NCBI GenBank assembly: GCA_030141605.1 | Contig: JAQGDQ010002366.1 | Location: 304,660 to 368,659 of the forward strand | Reading direction: 5' to 3' | Source of the DNA: Tubiluchus corallicola | Lineage: Eukaryota > Priapulida > Priapulimorpha > Priapulimorphida > Tubiluchidae | DNA length: 64,000 nt | Shown here: positions 15,301 through 26,500 of the stretch, one piece after another | Layout of the letters: each line of letters opens with the position of its first letter | Numbering within the stretch: the stretch's first letter is position 1 | The notes under the pieces: model-generated | Seen by the model: the letters and a program-made list of their open reading frames with translations, nothing else | Told to the model about the DNA's origin: nothing | Databases searched by the model: none | Made by a program: the position numbers and the translations under genes

Positions 15301-16277
15301 TACGACAAGTTACATATACGAACTAGAATGGCACTTAGTAGACCACTGTCTCCGCCAAGGCTTGCAGAGTATAACACAGATACTTAGGTAAAGAGGTCGC
15401 TAGTTGTTCTGACGTCATCTCAATAACTATATAACAATATCTAATGATCTCACTGTATTGACCATTACCAAAACTAAAAATGTCCTTCCATGGCCCATGC
15501 CCAATCCCTCCAGAAATTTTTTTAGAAATGAGTTTAGTATTTTTACAAAATTCTGTTAATAAACAAATCAATAAATGATGATGAAAACATAACCTCCTTA
15601 GCAGAAAAATTATATGCAATATGCACAATTGACATGTCAATAATGTCATTCATAACAACATTCCTGAGTCATATACATAATATACAGTCATATTCATAAT
15701 AATAGTCATATACATTGTAACATGTATTGTAGTACAACAGTTAGTAGAGTTCTATTCAAGAGACACTGCTGAGTAAGCACAGTAACTTAAACACTAGACA
15801 ACGGGCCTTATCTCAGTATATCTCATGTCCCAAATCAGCAGACACATGTAATAAAATTCAACAAGAAGGATGACATAGAAAAATTAGTATACGCTCACAT
15901 TACTCTATGGATAAACAGTTAAATTAGCAGAAATGTAGAGTCTACAATTGATCCTATTAACTGGCTATACTTTTTATTAATAGCCAGAACCTGTATCTAA
16001 TAAACCCACTTGCTTACTAAAAAAATGATACATAAATAAATTTTCTACATGACTGGATTGAATACATTACATGCATCGCTTACAATGAAAGTTCAGACAA
16101 TAAGCAAATTACTAAGTTGCTATACCTTTCATTGTCTTGGCGAATGTAAGTTTTCGGGCCCAACTCGACACGTGTTATGTTACTGTTTAGATCAATTACA
16201 TGAAGATAATGATGTGGAGGAATACGGTAGACTGCCGAGTCATCCCGGTCACCTCCAGCACGTCCTTGCTTACTCAT
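326..16277 (-). CDS. Major vault protein, N-terminal two thirds (partial, 14 exons)
   Basis: MVP is the main structural protein of the vault, a very large cytoplasmic ribonucleoprotein shell built from many MVP copies. The exons, in coding order, are 16126-16277, 14901-15096, 12774-12897, 12338-12469, 12047-12141, 11408-11533, 7811-7921, 6323-6448, 5818-5967, 4167-4385 (extra), 3853-3915, 2405-2577, 811-1008 and 326-464. All have AG/GT borders and phases agree at every join. Without the extra exon they encode about 595 residues that align with remembered vertebrate MVP from the start (YRIPP, RQDNER) through the MVP repeats ([24 protein letters not shown]-like) to the shoulder boundary ([26 protein letters not shown]). 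ATG 16277 was chosen because it opens the frame and has A at -3. An acceptor at 16287-16288 suggests a 5'UTR intron. The C-terminal cap helix lies outside the window. Confidence 0.96.
2185..2378. repeat. CACC-rich and CT/ATT simple repeat
   Basis: A block of short CACACC and CTCCACCTCAT-like units (2185-2290) runs into a CT microsatellite (about 2295-2357) and then ATT repeats up to 2375. It lies at 28-220 bp from the donor end of the MVP exon 2405-2577, within the intron on the minus strand. The open frames over it are products of the repeat, not genes. Confidence 0.85.
4167..4385 (-). CDS. Extra or alternative MVP exon, paralogous to the next two exons
   Basis: This 219-bp exon (73 codons, phase 0 at both ends) starts with [15 protein letters not shown], which closely resembles the start of the following exon, 3853-3915 ([16 protein letters not shown]). 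It then runs on without an intron into [12 protein letters not shown], which resembles the start of exon 2405-2577 (MLPAVEDLL). It has a TTTAG acceptor at 4386-4387 and a CAG|GTGAGG donor at 4166. The last 35 or so residues match no MVP sequence I remember. Since the canonical protein needs this segment once, the exon is probably mutually exclusive with its neighbours or a decaying duplicate. All phases are 0, so inclusion in series would also stay in frame. Confidence 0.7.
4929..5622. mobile_element. pogo/Tigger-like non-autonomous DNA element, copy 1
   Basis: This 694-bp element lies in an MVP intron and is flanked by TA on both sides. The left end reads CAGTAAGTTCTCGCTTAACG. The right end, read on the other strand, starts CAGTAATCGCTTCATG, so the ends form imperfect terminal inverted repeats. 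The TA target and the CAGT start are typical of the pogo/Tigger branch of Tc1/mariner. A second copy occurs at 39185-40951 and shares the interior (for example CTTCCATAGAAAGTAATG). No transposase frame remains, so this is a MITE-like derivative. Confidence 0.75.
8651..9313. mobile_element. hAT-like non-autonomous DNA element
   Basis: The block starts CAGGGGTGACC and ends in the inverse of CAGGGGTGCCC, short terminal inverted repeats typical of hAT elements. The flanking 8-mers CTATAATG and CTAAAACT agree at only about five of eight positions, so the target-site duplication is decayed or misplaced. The 123-residue open frame inside it (8758-9129) has no transposase features that I recognise. 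It lies in the MVP intron between exons 11408-11533 and 7811-7921. Confidence 0.6.
10406..10482. repeat. GC-rich double hairpin island
   Basis: Two hairpins sit side by side in otherwise AT-rich intron DNA. The first is TTGGGG...CCCCAA around 10414-10436 with an inner GCC/GGC. The second is GGGGGC-GAA-GCCCCC at 10459-10473, a perfect 6-bp stem with a three-base loop. The local composition is unlike the surroundings. It may be the conserved part of a dispersed repeat; I cannot name the family. Confidence 0.6.
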
Positions 16278-17949
16278 CTTCAATATCTGTAAAGAGGAGT
16301 AAGTTAATCATGGCAAACAACATGTGTCCACACTGGAAAATGAAAACTTAATAAAGCAAACTAACAGAATACCTAAGTAGAGTTGACAGTTTGCATTTGT
16401 AATATTTTTAATACAAATTATCCCAAACAAGAGCAGTGGCCACTCAGGTGAGGGGCTACAGCACTACCAATGCCAGACATGTGAGAAGCAAAAATAGCTC
16501 CAACTTTGCATCCCTTGCAACTAATTTACTAGTGAGGGTTTAGTTAACTACCTGATCACACAGGTTAATTCTTAATGACAAGGAACAACAAATAAAAATC
16601 TCACAATTAAAAACAAGAAAAAAAGAAAAAAACACTTGTAATACGTAAAGCTACCACTTTTTTGTTCACCTAAAAAAGAACTACAGTGGTAGTTAGGAAC
16701 GTTGTGTTTATTCTTTCTTTTTCTTTGGTTTTAATTGTGGAATTTTTCATTCATTGGTCACTACTTGATGAGCAATGCAGTTGGAGTTTATGCAAAAACA
16801 AATTACTGGTGAGAATAAGCTAAAGAACTAGGCGGAAAATAACTGGATTTATTACCCATCTGAATCTACTCCGACTTTAAATAATAACTAAGACTACAGT
16901 GTATAAAAATCAGCAGCAAAACAGGACTCTGAGAAAGTTGTCAGCATTTGGAAACTGATGGAGACAAATGTTAAGAGCATTTTGAAGCCACTTTCCATAA
17001 ACTAAATACTGATAAGAAGCTGAATGGTCAAACTCACCATACGCATGTATGGGTCTACTTTAATAAGTATGGTTTTAAATTTATTTATAAGCAAAAGGTA
17101 TTTTAACTCATCTTTACCAAAGTGTGCCGAAAATGCGATTTCCAAAGCTGCTCTTAAGAGTGCTCAAGCACAGAGCCCAATGTCACATACTTACAGGACA
17201 TATTATAGACCCATACCATACATGATAAATGTGGGGCCATGTTGCATTGAAAGTTCAAAACACCACGCACATATTACTGCAGTGAACAAAGTAGAGCAAT
17301 AAAGATTATAAACATAGGCTACTACTGCAACAAACAAACCAAAACAATTAAAGTTTCACAAAATATTCAGATTTTGGCTCAGGCAGAGAGATGAACTTGT
17401 ATGGGCCTAAGCAGAAACGCAAAATGGAAAGAAAAAATGCAGAATGTGTGAACTAAAATAAACAAGGAGAATGAAATACCAGGGTGGTAGTAAGAGTAAT
17501 GAAATGATAGTGAAAGGAGAACTGATGATGAAAATTAAGATTAGATTCACATGAGAATGTAAGAGAAACAGATCAAATTAGGAGAGTGATTGCAAAACTC
17601 AGCATGGAGTTATACTAGGGACAACAGCCTTAACACTTCTTCTATACTTCTTGTTTTAATACTTCTTCTTTTTCTTCTTCATTCTTGTACAACATGTGAC
17701 TAATAGACTATTAATGGTTACCACGCATTACACTAAATGTGTTTTAGCACATGAAATTGTGCAATTTAGGTTATCATGCAATAGTTATCATTTAATATCA
17801 GATATTTTAGACTTTTCTATACTGGATGTGGCAGTATGCAGGCAACATTGCCAAAGAACTATGTATAACAACCGTTACAGTTACTGTCGAAGGATACAGG
17901 TTAAGCTGATAAATAGTTTACAAATAAACCTCTCTAATATTCTTTGGTT
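16278..17949. other. 5' flank of MVP, no further gene seen
   Basis: A splice acceptor (TTTACAG at 16287-16293, minus strand) lies nine bases upstream of the MVP start codon, so the first MVP exon is probably non-coding and further right. One possible donor is TATG|GTGAGT near 17038, but nothing else supports it. Open frames in this stretch are short and unrecognised. No TATA-type promoter could be assigned. Confidence 0.4.
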
Positions 17950-18475
17950 TCTATATTTGTGTATTAAAAGAAACAGCGGCATTCCATAATAACGGAATGT
18001 GCTGCAAGGCATCTTGCTGCCATTGAAGCAGTCCTGGATCACTAATCTTTTCTGGGTTATGCTGCCAATATCGATTTAATTGGGACCATATGCATTGAAA
18101 GAGTCTATCATTTTCTGTTCTATCTATTGGAGGCTGCTCTCTTCTTGATTTTGTAAGCATGCCATCTAGTACCATGGTATGTCAAAGATGGAAACATTTT
18201 GCTAGCATCAAAGTGATCGAAACCTTTTGAGATGTGGAAGGTTTGGATCAAATCCTGCCACATGCGCCTATATTTTAAAGTAGTTAGTCTTATTGTCTTG
18301 ATTCTCGTAGACTATGGTAGTCCGGAAACTGCCAGTGAACAGATTCAATTTTCTTATCATACCTTGCCTCACTCGATTACATCGCTATAATCCAAAATTG
18401 GCCTAGTCATTGACTTGTACCATTGCATCATCCTGGGCCCATCTAAATAACCTTACCTTAGGATATCTCAGGATT
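17950..18475 (-). mobile_element. LINE A, 3' (C-terminal) part
   Basis: Minus-strand frames, with stops and frameshifts, read WYKSMTRPILDYSDV, then STRIKTIRLTTLKYRRM and TYHGTRWHAYKIKKR. These match the region after the reverse transcriptase core in CR1/L2-like non-LTR retrotransposons (the LYKSMVRP-ILEY and LTTLKYRR...TRGH blocks). The part of the same element preceding this lies at 20905-21420, beyond an inserted second LINE. It is a decayed copy with no intact frame. Confidence 0.65.
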
Positions 18476-18479
18476 TTTT

Positions 18480-20900
18480 GGAAAAGTAAAAACTTCTAGC
18501 CAAATCTTGCACATTTGTCAGACATCAAATCCTCAACTGAGGCCTTATAATTGTAGACCAGATCTCTCGAAGCCCAATGCTTATCCAGCCTTATTATTAT
18601 TTAATGTATTTATAATGGGTGCAGATACCACTTCATTTGTCAGACTAATCTAGGTGTTAAAGATCCTACTTGAAAAGCTGTGAAGACATACATATTTACT
18701 TGCTCTACTCTTATATAGCTTCAGATGATGTCCTCTTGTTGAACTTCTAGCAACCTCTGCACTCAGATGTTACTTGGGGCTAACAGCAGTGACATATTTT
18801 TGGCGCAGGATTTTATACATTTCTATCATATCTCCTCTAAGCCATCTGTAAGCCAGTGTAGGTAGTTTAGGTTACCTGAGTCTCTCTTCATATGGTAATC
18901 CTTTTAAGTCGGTCAAGGTTTTTGTAGCGTATCTCTGAACTTGTTCAATGCTATCAATTAAGCCAATCATAACAGGATGCCAAACCGAGCTAGAAAATTC
19001 AAGATGTGGCCCCATCAGCGCCTTGTATAACCAAACAAAGGTATCATGATCCATATTGATAAAATTTCTCTGTATTATTCCCATCACTGCTTTGGCAGTA
19101 CTGATTTTTTCTTAAACATGCCCCTTCAAAGTTAGCAGTCTGTCAAATGTTACTCGCACATCCTTTTGGATGTCACCCATGGAATCTGCTTGCAATCTCT
19201 CCCATAAATCAACTTATGCTCAGTAGCAGGATTGTCTTTTTACTACTTGTAATATTTATAGCTTTACATTTCTCACATGCACAACATTTATAACACACCT
19301 CACTCACATCTCACATCATCATCTCATTCACATCTCTCTTTACTCACTTTCTCCCATCTCTCTTTACAACACACATTTCTCAGTGTTGAAATTCAATAGA
19401 GAGTCTTGACTCCATTTTACCTTCCTGGTTGTTGAGATCCTCCTGGACAGCTTCCCTGTCTTCTTCTGATTGTATTACCCTGTACAGTTTAGTGTCATCT
19501 GCAAACATCAGTGTACTAGAGGCAATATTTGTTGGCAGCTCATTGATGGATATCAGAAAAATAGCACCGGGCCGAGGATACTTCCCTGTGGTAAACCACT
19601 ATGCACTGGCTGCTAACTTGAACTACTTTCTTGAACCATTACTTTCTGTTTTCTCTATTTCTCTATTGATAAAGGGTAACAATTTCTTTATTGATACAGT
19701 AGGATTCGAGTTTTCGAAGAAGTCTGAAATGCGGAACTCGGTCAAAAGCCTTTTCAAAATCTATGTAAATAGTATCCACTTCATCCCCATTATCTAGTGC
19801 TTCAGCCCATTTCTCCACAGCCAAGAAAACAACTGTAAACTAGTAGAACACCCAGGCAAAAAACCATACTGGTTGTTACATATAAGTCTGTTATTTGGCA
19901 AATAGTCCAGTATGTGGTCTCAGACAAACATTTCCATCACTTTACAGACTACGCTAGTTAGTGATACCGATCGGTAGTTACTTGCCATCTTTCTATTACC
20001 TTTTTTATGTATAGCTGATACTCTTGCATTTTTCCATGCTTACAGAATTTGACCTTGCGTTAATGACAAATTAAATAGTTTTGCTAGTGGTCCTTTTATT
20101 TCATCAGCCATTTCTTGTAATAGACGTGGATGCATACCATCCAATCCCTCTGATTTGGTCATATTGAGTCCCTTCATTTTCTCAAATACCATTTCCTCAG
20201 TGATAACTAGATTTCCCATAGGTGTTTCAGGCGTCATTAGTTGCAAACTTGCGATAGGTGTGGCAAGATCCTCTTGTACAAAGACACTACCAAAATATTC
20301 AGACAATGTTTTGTTTCTGATTTTTCCTCATTGCTAGTAGTTAAATCAGAGCTGTTATCATTTGGCATTTTGAAGAGTTCACCAATCCCTTCCTGGAGTT
20401 TATATTTAGACAATGCATTTCCACAGAGCCTTTGCATTATTTTTGGCATCATGTGCATTTTTTTTCATAATCTCTTCTCTGCTTCCCGATTTCGTGCTTT
20501 GTTATATTCTAATCTACTTTCATTAGAAAGAATTGCGCAATACCTTTTCCAGAGACATCTTTTCTTCTGCAAAAGCTGCCTACATTGTACATTCAGAGGT
20601 GCTTTATGTTTATTTCCCATTAGCAGAAGATTTCCTGATAAAGTTTGTCTTAAGTGTATTCTTCTGAATTACAAAATTGTCCTATTAACCAATATCTCCA
20701 TCTGATAAGTTCCAAAAAGCAGATTTAACTTCATCCCTAATGGCAGAAATGTCAGCTGTATTATAATTCCAATGCACCTGTGAGTTATGGGCCATTGCGA
20801 TTTGACATATAAAGCGAAAGCACAGAATTGAATAGTCACTTAATCCCAACGGACCTATATACATTAGTTCCTCAACCACTGCAGCGGCAAATAAGGGAAG
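18480..20900 (-). mobile_element. LINE B, 5'-truncated CR1/L2-like retrotransposon
   Basis: On the minus strand the copy begins inside the endonuclease domain (PLGLSDYSILCF near 20850), then covers the linker, the RT entry region (SEGLDGMHPRLLQEMADE at about 20110-20160) and the end of RT (LYKALMGPHLEFSSSVWHP and VQRYATKTL at 18900-19050). It finishes with the usual post-RT block near 18600 (VVSAP-INTL). Frames are broken repeatedly, so it is not active. It sits between the two halves of LINE A and has the same orientation. Confidence 0.75.
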
Positions 20901-20904
20901 TTTC

Positions 20905-21420
20905 ACTGAATAAGCATAAGCCTTCTGTGAGCTTTATTAACAGTATGATTAATGTGGCTTTGAAATTTAAGCATGTTGTCAACAATGATGCCCAAGTGTT
21001 TTTGCTCAGTGACATTTGTAGTTTCTACATGGCTTAGTCCTTGTGCTATAGCATACTTGTGATCTGCAACATCTGGTCTTCCAATGGTTAATAAATCACA
21101 CTTTTCAATATTAAAATTCATTTGCTATTGGTAACACCAATGATCTGCTCGATCAATACAACGTCCTGTTTTGCAAGTGCTCATTGTCCTTAGGACAACA
21201 AGCTTTATCATATATTTTTGTGTCGTGTGCAAATAAGCTGTTACCACATGCAGGTAAAGACTTCTAACAAATCACTTATGTAGATCGTGAATTGCACAGA
21301 ACACTGTCTTTTGATATACCACTGATGACATCTGCCCAACTTACTTGACGTCCATTGACTATAACACATTGTTTCGTCCCACAGAGAAAATTCCCAATCC
21401 ATTCAATTTCCAACTACACG
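20905..21420 (-). mobile_element. LINE A, RT-domain part
   Basis: Minus-strand translation gives IGNFLCGTKQCVIVNG, then a FAHD-T-KIY block in place of the usual FADD catalytic box, then FNIEKC and EQKHLGIIVDN. These are RT motifs of CR1/L2-like LINEs in the expected order. The copy is 5'-truncated at about 21420 and breaks off at HRRLMLIQ (about 20905), where LINE B starts. The reading resumes at 18475. The altered catalytic box and several stops mark it as dead. Confidence 0.7.
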
Positions 21421-21429
21421 TAAAGTAAA

Positions 21430-23560
21430 ATTATAGTACCAGTTGATTAAATCTTTATTGCTTACCAACAAATCACTTGCAAACCGTAGTTAACAAGCAA
21501 TGGAATAAAACAGTAACCACACCACGAAACAACTTAAACAAAAACTACAGAAACACGATAACAACACAGTTGTAGGTTATTAAAACTCACGTGTTTGCCG
21601 ATAAAAATTGCTTGTAAAGTCCGGTATGCGCACGCAAAGTCAGAATCCCTCCATTATGGCGTGGGTAGAGGCTGGTAGAGGATAGAAGACGTTGTTTGGG
21701 GGATTAGACTACAGAAATTATGACAATGGCCACATGCAATTTTGATTTGATGAAATAAAAGGTATCTAAAATCTTGGTTTAAAAATCTTGTTTCAAAGAA
21801 ATTTCCCCTTGCGTGGTATTTATAATGCGCCATCGAGAAAAACCCTGAACCCACATTAAAAATGATATTCAGTGACTCACGTTTAAGTATATAGACAACA
21901 AATCGGATTTTACATAAGATGGTGCAATATATATGCGCGCAGACGCTTATTAAATTGTAATAGCCGCTCAGTTGCAGTACTACAAGCCATTACATCAAAA
22001 TAGATCATTGTTATTATTTGTATCGTAGTAATACATATTAAAACACGTTAGGTAGTTTCTTTAATTATTGAATTTCTTTAAGAACGTACAGTTTCTATAT
22101 TAAAATACATTATTAAAAATTAGCACTGACCATAAACATATTTACAAGTAGAGAACTAATTGGCCGGTAAATAATTTAAAACACATTAGTATTAAAAATG
22201 CAGGTTTTCAATGTAAAATTAATTGTATTGCCATGAAACCACTGCGCGAATCATTACAATTGATTCTGATTGATCACCTTGCATATAATTACGAATAACT
22301 ATATATTTGACTGGTTTTTTTAGTTAACTTACAATTACTAAATCCTACTTATATCCTAAGTTCTACACATTCCTCCAAAAGTCGGAGTGCCCGTGATAAT
22401 AAAGATTTACAATATACTTAATTGAAGATTCTTTGCTTATTATTATACACTTAAAATTAATGGTTAACATTGTCAACTCACTACAATTCGTTATAGGTAG
22501 CTTGTTGTGGGGTCAATAATACCGAATTTTAGAATTTAGAAATTGAATCGAATTCGAACTAAGTAGTAAAGATTTTCGAACTGCCAGTAAAAAGGCAGTG
22601 TTACACAAATCATGCATATTACCCGATTTTGTTCTGTAGTAAAACCACTAATAATTCGTTTAAAGATTAAGCACAGAAATCGCAACTAACTTGTGCTAAT
22701 TCATGATATTTCAAATGTTTTAATGATAAAGAACATATGTGGTTGAAGTGCTGAATCATTCGAATCTATAATTTTTGGTTCGAATCGAATTCGACTTAAA
22801 AAACTCATTCGAATCGAATTCAAACCTTCGATGCACACACCTAACTATTATTACTAATGAAAAAAGCCATATATTGTAGGGGTGAGGTTCGAGAAAACAA
22901 ATAACATTTTGCTGTCGTCACAACATCAACTAAAAAACTAAAAAATTGTATTATAAGAATTTCTTGTGATTTTTTAAAGTCTGTTTTTAGTTTCCACCAT
23001 AATAAAACTGCGCAATGGCTGTTTGAAACATTATTTTTTCTCCTTTTCCTGGTTATCTTTAATTTTGGGATATTTAAATTTGTTATTACTGCTAATGTTG
23101 TTATTACAGCTAACGTCATAAGAATTAATTATTTTTGTGTTATCACTCAGTCACTGAATTATACTTATCAGATTCTGATCATTGTGTATTTCTATCCATG
23201 ACGCGGTTCCTCAATGGTCGCAATAGAAATTGCAATGCCAAACAAAAGATTACTCAGATTGGCTAGGATGAGCGTGTCAACGTTTCGAAAAGCGTTTTGT
23301 ACGTATCAAAAAATATTCCTGATGTTAAACGAATGGCAATATAATTACCTTCTTATGTTTCTTAAGAGGGCTTAAAAGTACGGAAGCCTGCACTTTCGCA
23401 TTTCTTTAAAGCTGGGATTTTGGGCTAGGTTTTTTATCGTAGATCGTCTAGGCGAAGCCTATGCGTAGGCTTTTTGCCCATAGTTGTTTCTCTGTTAAAC
23501 CTCTGTAAATTGTTTTATCACACGTTTTCTCTCTAGCATTTTACATTTATATTTTCTCTC
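21430..23560. other. No gene seen; possible hAT-like end at 22750-22845
   Basis: This AT-rich interval between LINE copies has no recognisable coding sequence. At 22530-22845 there are repeated TTCGAATCGAATTCG-like motifs and an end reading TTCGATGCACACACCTA, which resembles one terminus of a hAT-type element. A matching left terminus was not found, so the boundary is uncertain. Confidence 0.4.
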
Positions 23561-23569
23561 TAAAGTTGT

Positions 23570-26500
23570 CTCTCAAGTGGACGTGCTGTCTAGCGGCAGT
23601 TGTCATGGTATGGTGAGGCAGCAATGTCAGTGGTGGTATGGCACACAGGTCAGATATGTTGGTTTATGATAAACGGAATGGTGTTGCAGAAGACTTGGAT
23701 TTTAAAACCGTTTAGAATCCACTCAGGCTTGAACAGATTGTGGAACCTCATTGGATGGTCTTCCAAAATCAATAGATGTCTAGTTTCTTCTTATATTGAT
23801 CTGCTGATGTGGTGCTCCATATCAATGAGGGAATTCTAATCATTTATCACTCTGTAAATGAATCTGTTCTTGTTTCTACATCTGGGCTTTGTAATCTTGT
23901 ATCCTGCTCCACATGGATTAACTAAAAAATATTTTCTGCTATCAATTCTTGTAAGGTTGTTGTATATATGCAGCATGATTTGGTCACCTCTTTTTCTTCT
24001 GCAACATATGGATGCCAAATTCAGTCTCTGCATTCTCTGTACATGTGTTAGATCTTTGATTGATGGTACTAATTTGGTGACCTTGTGTTGAATAGATTCT
24101 ACCTTATGTACTGCTTGAAGTTTGGATGGACATCAAATTACATCACAGTGGTCTAATGTTGGTCTTACGAATGTTTTATATAAAATGGCTGCCATATCAA
24201 TGTCCATATAGGTGAAACAGCACCTTATCATCCATAATCGTTTCCTAGCTCGTTTGGACATTTCGTCCATGTATTCATCAAATGTAAGAGACTTGTCAAA
24301 TTAAAACACTCAAGTTTCTGTTTTGTTACTGCTATTATTGGAACTGACTGATTTGCATCATTGCGTAGCCAGGAGTTACCTTGTCTTTCCCTAGATGTAG
24401 AACCTTACACTTTTCCACGTTGAAAGGCATTTGCCAAGTTTGTAACCGTGGAGGTCATTTTGGAATCTATGGTAGTCAATATTTGACTTCAGTATCCTGT
24501 AGATTTTGGTATCATCAGCAAGCATTTTCAGTGATAAATTTAAATTGTCTGATACATCGTTGATTAACATAAGGAATGGTATAGGCCCTAATACACTTCC
24601 CTGTGGCACTAGGCTCCTAACGGGTCTCCATGAAGGTTTCTCAGAGTTTATTCTAATGCATTGTGAGCGGTCTTTAAGAAAGTCTTCTGTCCAGTGGTAG
24701 AGATTGCCAGTGATGCCATGGGTGGCAAGTTTTAACTTTCTGTGTGGAACTTTCTGCAAATCGTAAAATATTACGTCAACAGAAAATCCTTTGTCCAGAG
24801 CTTCTTGCCAGTCATTTAAAGACTCAAGTAGGTTTAAAATGTAGGAAATTCCTTTTATGAATCCATATTGAGAGGGTAATATGGCTCATTGATACCTAGA
24901 TGGTCATAAATAGTATTTCTAATTACTTAAGAAATTTACATATAATTGATGTAAATTTACATTTACATTTACATATAAGCTTATCGGTCTATAGTTAATT
25001 TTTAGTTCACTCTTTCTTAAAAATTGGAGACTCAGTTGAATTCTTCCATACTTGTGGTAATTTGCTCTCACTAATTGACTTTCTTTTAAAAATAATACTA
25101 ATAGTGTTGTTAAATTTGCTACTAATTGTTTTTTTTTGCAAATGGGTAAATACCATCTTGTGCCATGGAGGAATCAGCTTTGAGATCAATTATGGCTTTG
25201 GATACATTCTCTTCAGTAATGCAAACAGTGTTGATCAGTGTGTTCGTACGGGTGACTGGTACAGCAGCTCGATCATCTTCTTCCATGAAAACACTAAAGA
25301 AATGTTCGTTAAGTAGTTCAGCTGTGCATGCATCATCAACAACTTCCTCTCCATTTTCCTTTAATGTAGGGACCTTGTCACGTTTCTTTAAATTGTTGTT
25401 GACATACTCCCAGAAGCATTTGGGATGCGATTTTATTGACATTGCTAATCGTTTTTCGTAATTTTTTGCTTTTCTTATAGTTTGAGTGGTAGTATTTCTT
25501 TATCGAGCGTACAAGTTGAAACTAGTAAGATCTCACCTAGCACAGTATAATCTCCATTTAGCACGTTTGGATTTTACAGCTTGAAGAGCTTCTTTTGTCA
25601 TCTAGGCTGGTTTGAGTTTACCGGTTTTACTCGACATAGTTACAGGTGTAAACTGGTTCATTGTTTCCATAAATTGGTAAAAAAAGTTGTTGTTGTTAGA
25701 TTAGGCTTATATGTTATTGCTTCCTCCTAGTTTGATTGCAAGAATATGTTATTCAATTAGCCGTAGTTTGCTTTAAAAAAATTCTTTCCAGAAAAATGAG
25801 CTTGAGTGTTTGTACTACATCTGTACATGTGTCAAAATTTAAGATGTTATGGTCAGCTTTTCCAAGTGGTTTGTTAACATTTACATCACAAACAAGTTCT
25901 GGATCATTTGTAAAAATTAAAGAGGGAATATCATGAAAATCAAGTTAAGCTTATTTTATAGTTGCCCGTGAACAACTTGGTGAATTTTTTTAGCAGTACG
26001 TTGTCTAATTAATGAGTAATTAACTTTTTTGTATCTTGCGGGAAATACTATGGAGCTGCACTTACGCCTCTCTCGGTGAAAAAAATTGAACTAGCGCAGC
26101 TCTGCTGATAACGTAGTAGAGTGTACCCGTGATACTGTCGTATGCAACTGGGCTAAAAATAAAGCTGTTATTACTACATTACAGCATTTGACCTTGCGTC
26201 GGATAGGTAGCCAGCTCATAGAAACGATTGTCGTTGTGCTCAGTCACATTTTCATCAAATTCTGCAAAAGCTATATTCTAATAAATGTGTAAACAATCAT
26301 TGCGCAAAGTAGACTGGCCTACAGCATATTGTGAAAATTCTTGTGGCATTATTGAAAATATTGTCAGCAGTACAAGCTGCAGAAGTGTGGGCCTTGGTAA
26401 CAAAAGTTCTTTTCTTGTAAAACAAGTCCGATAAAGTAACTTCATTCTGCTAGAAGAATTAATGAATTTGTAAACACTGAAGCATAATTATAATGCTAGT

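Noticed and set aside
17951-18175. A 74-codon minus-strand frame with W/Q-rich sequence
   Set aside because: It lies in the 3' part of LINE A, whose own frame is readable alongside it.
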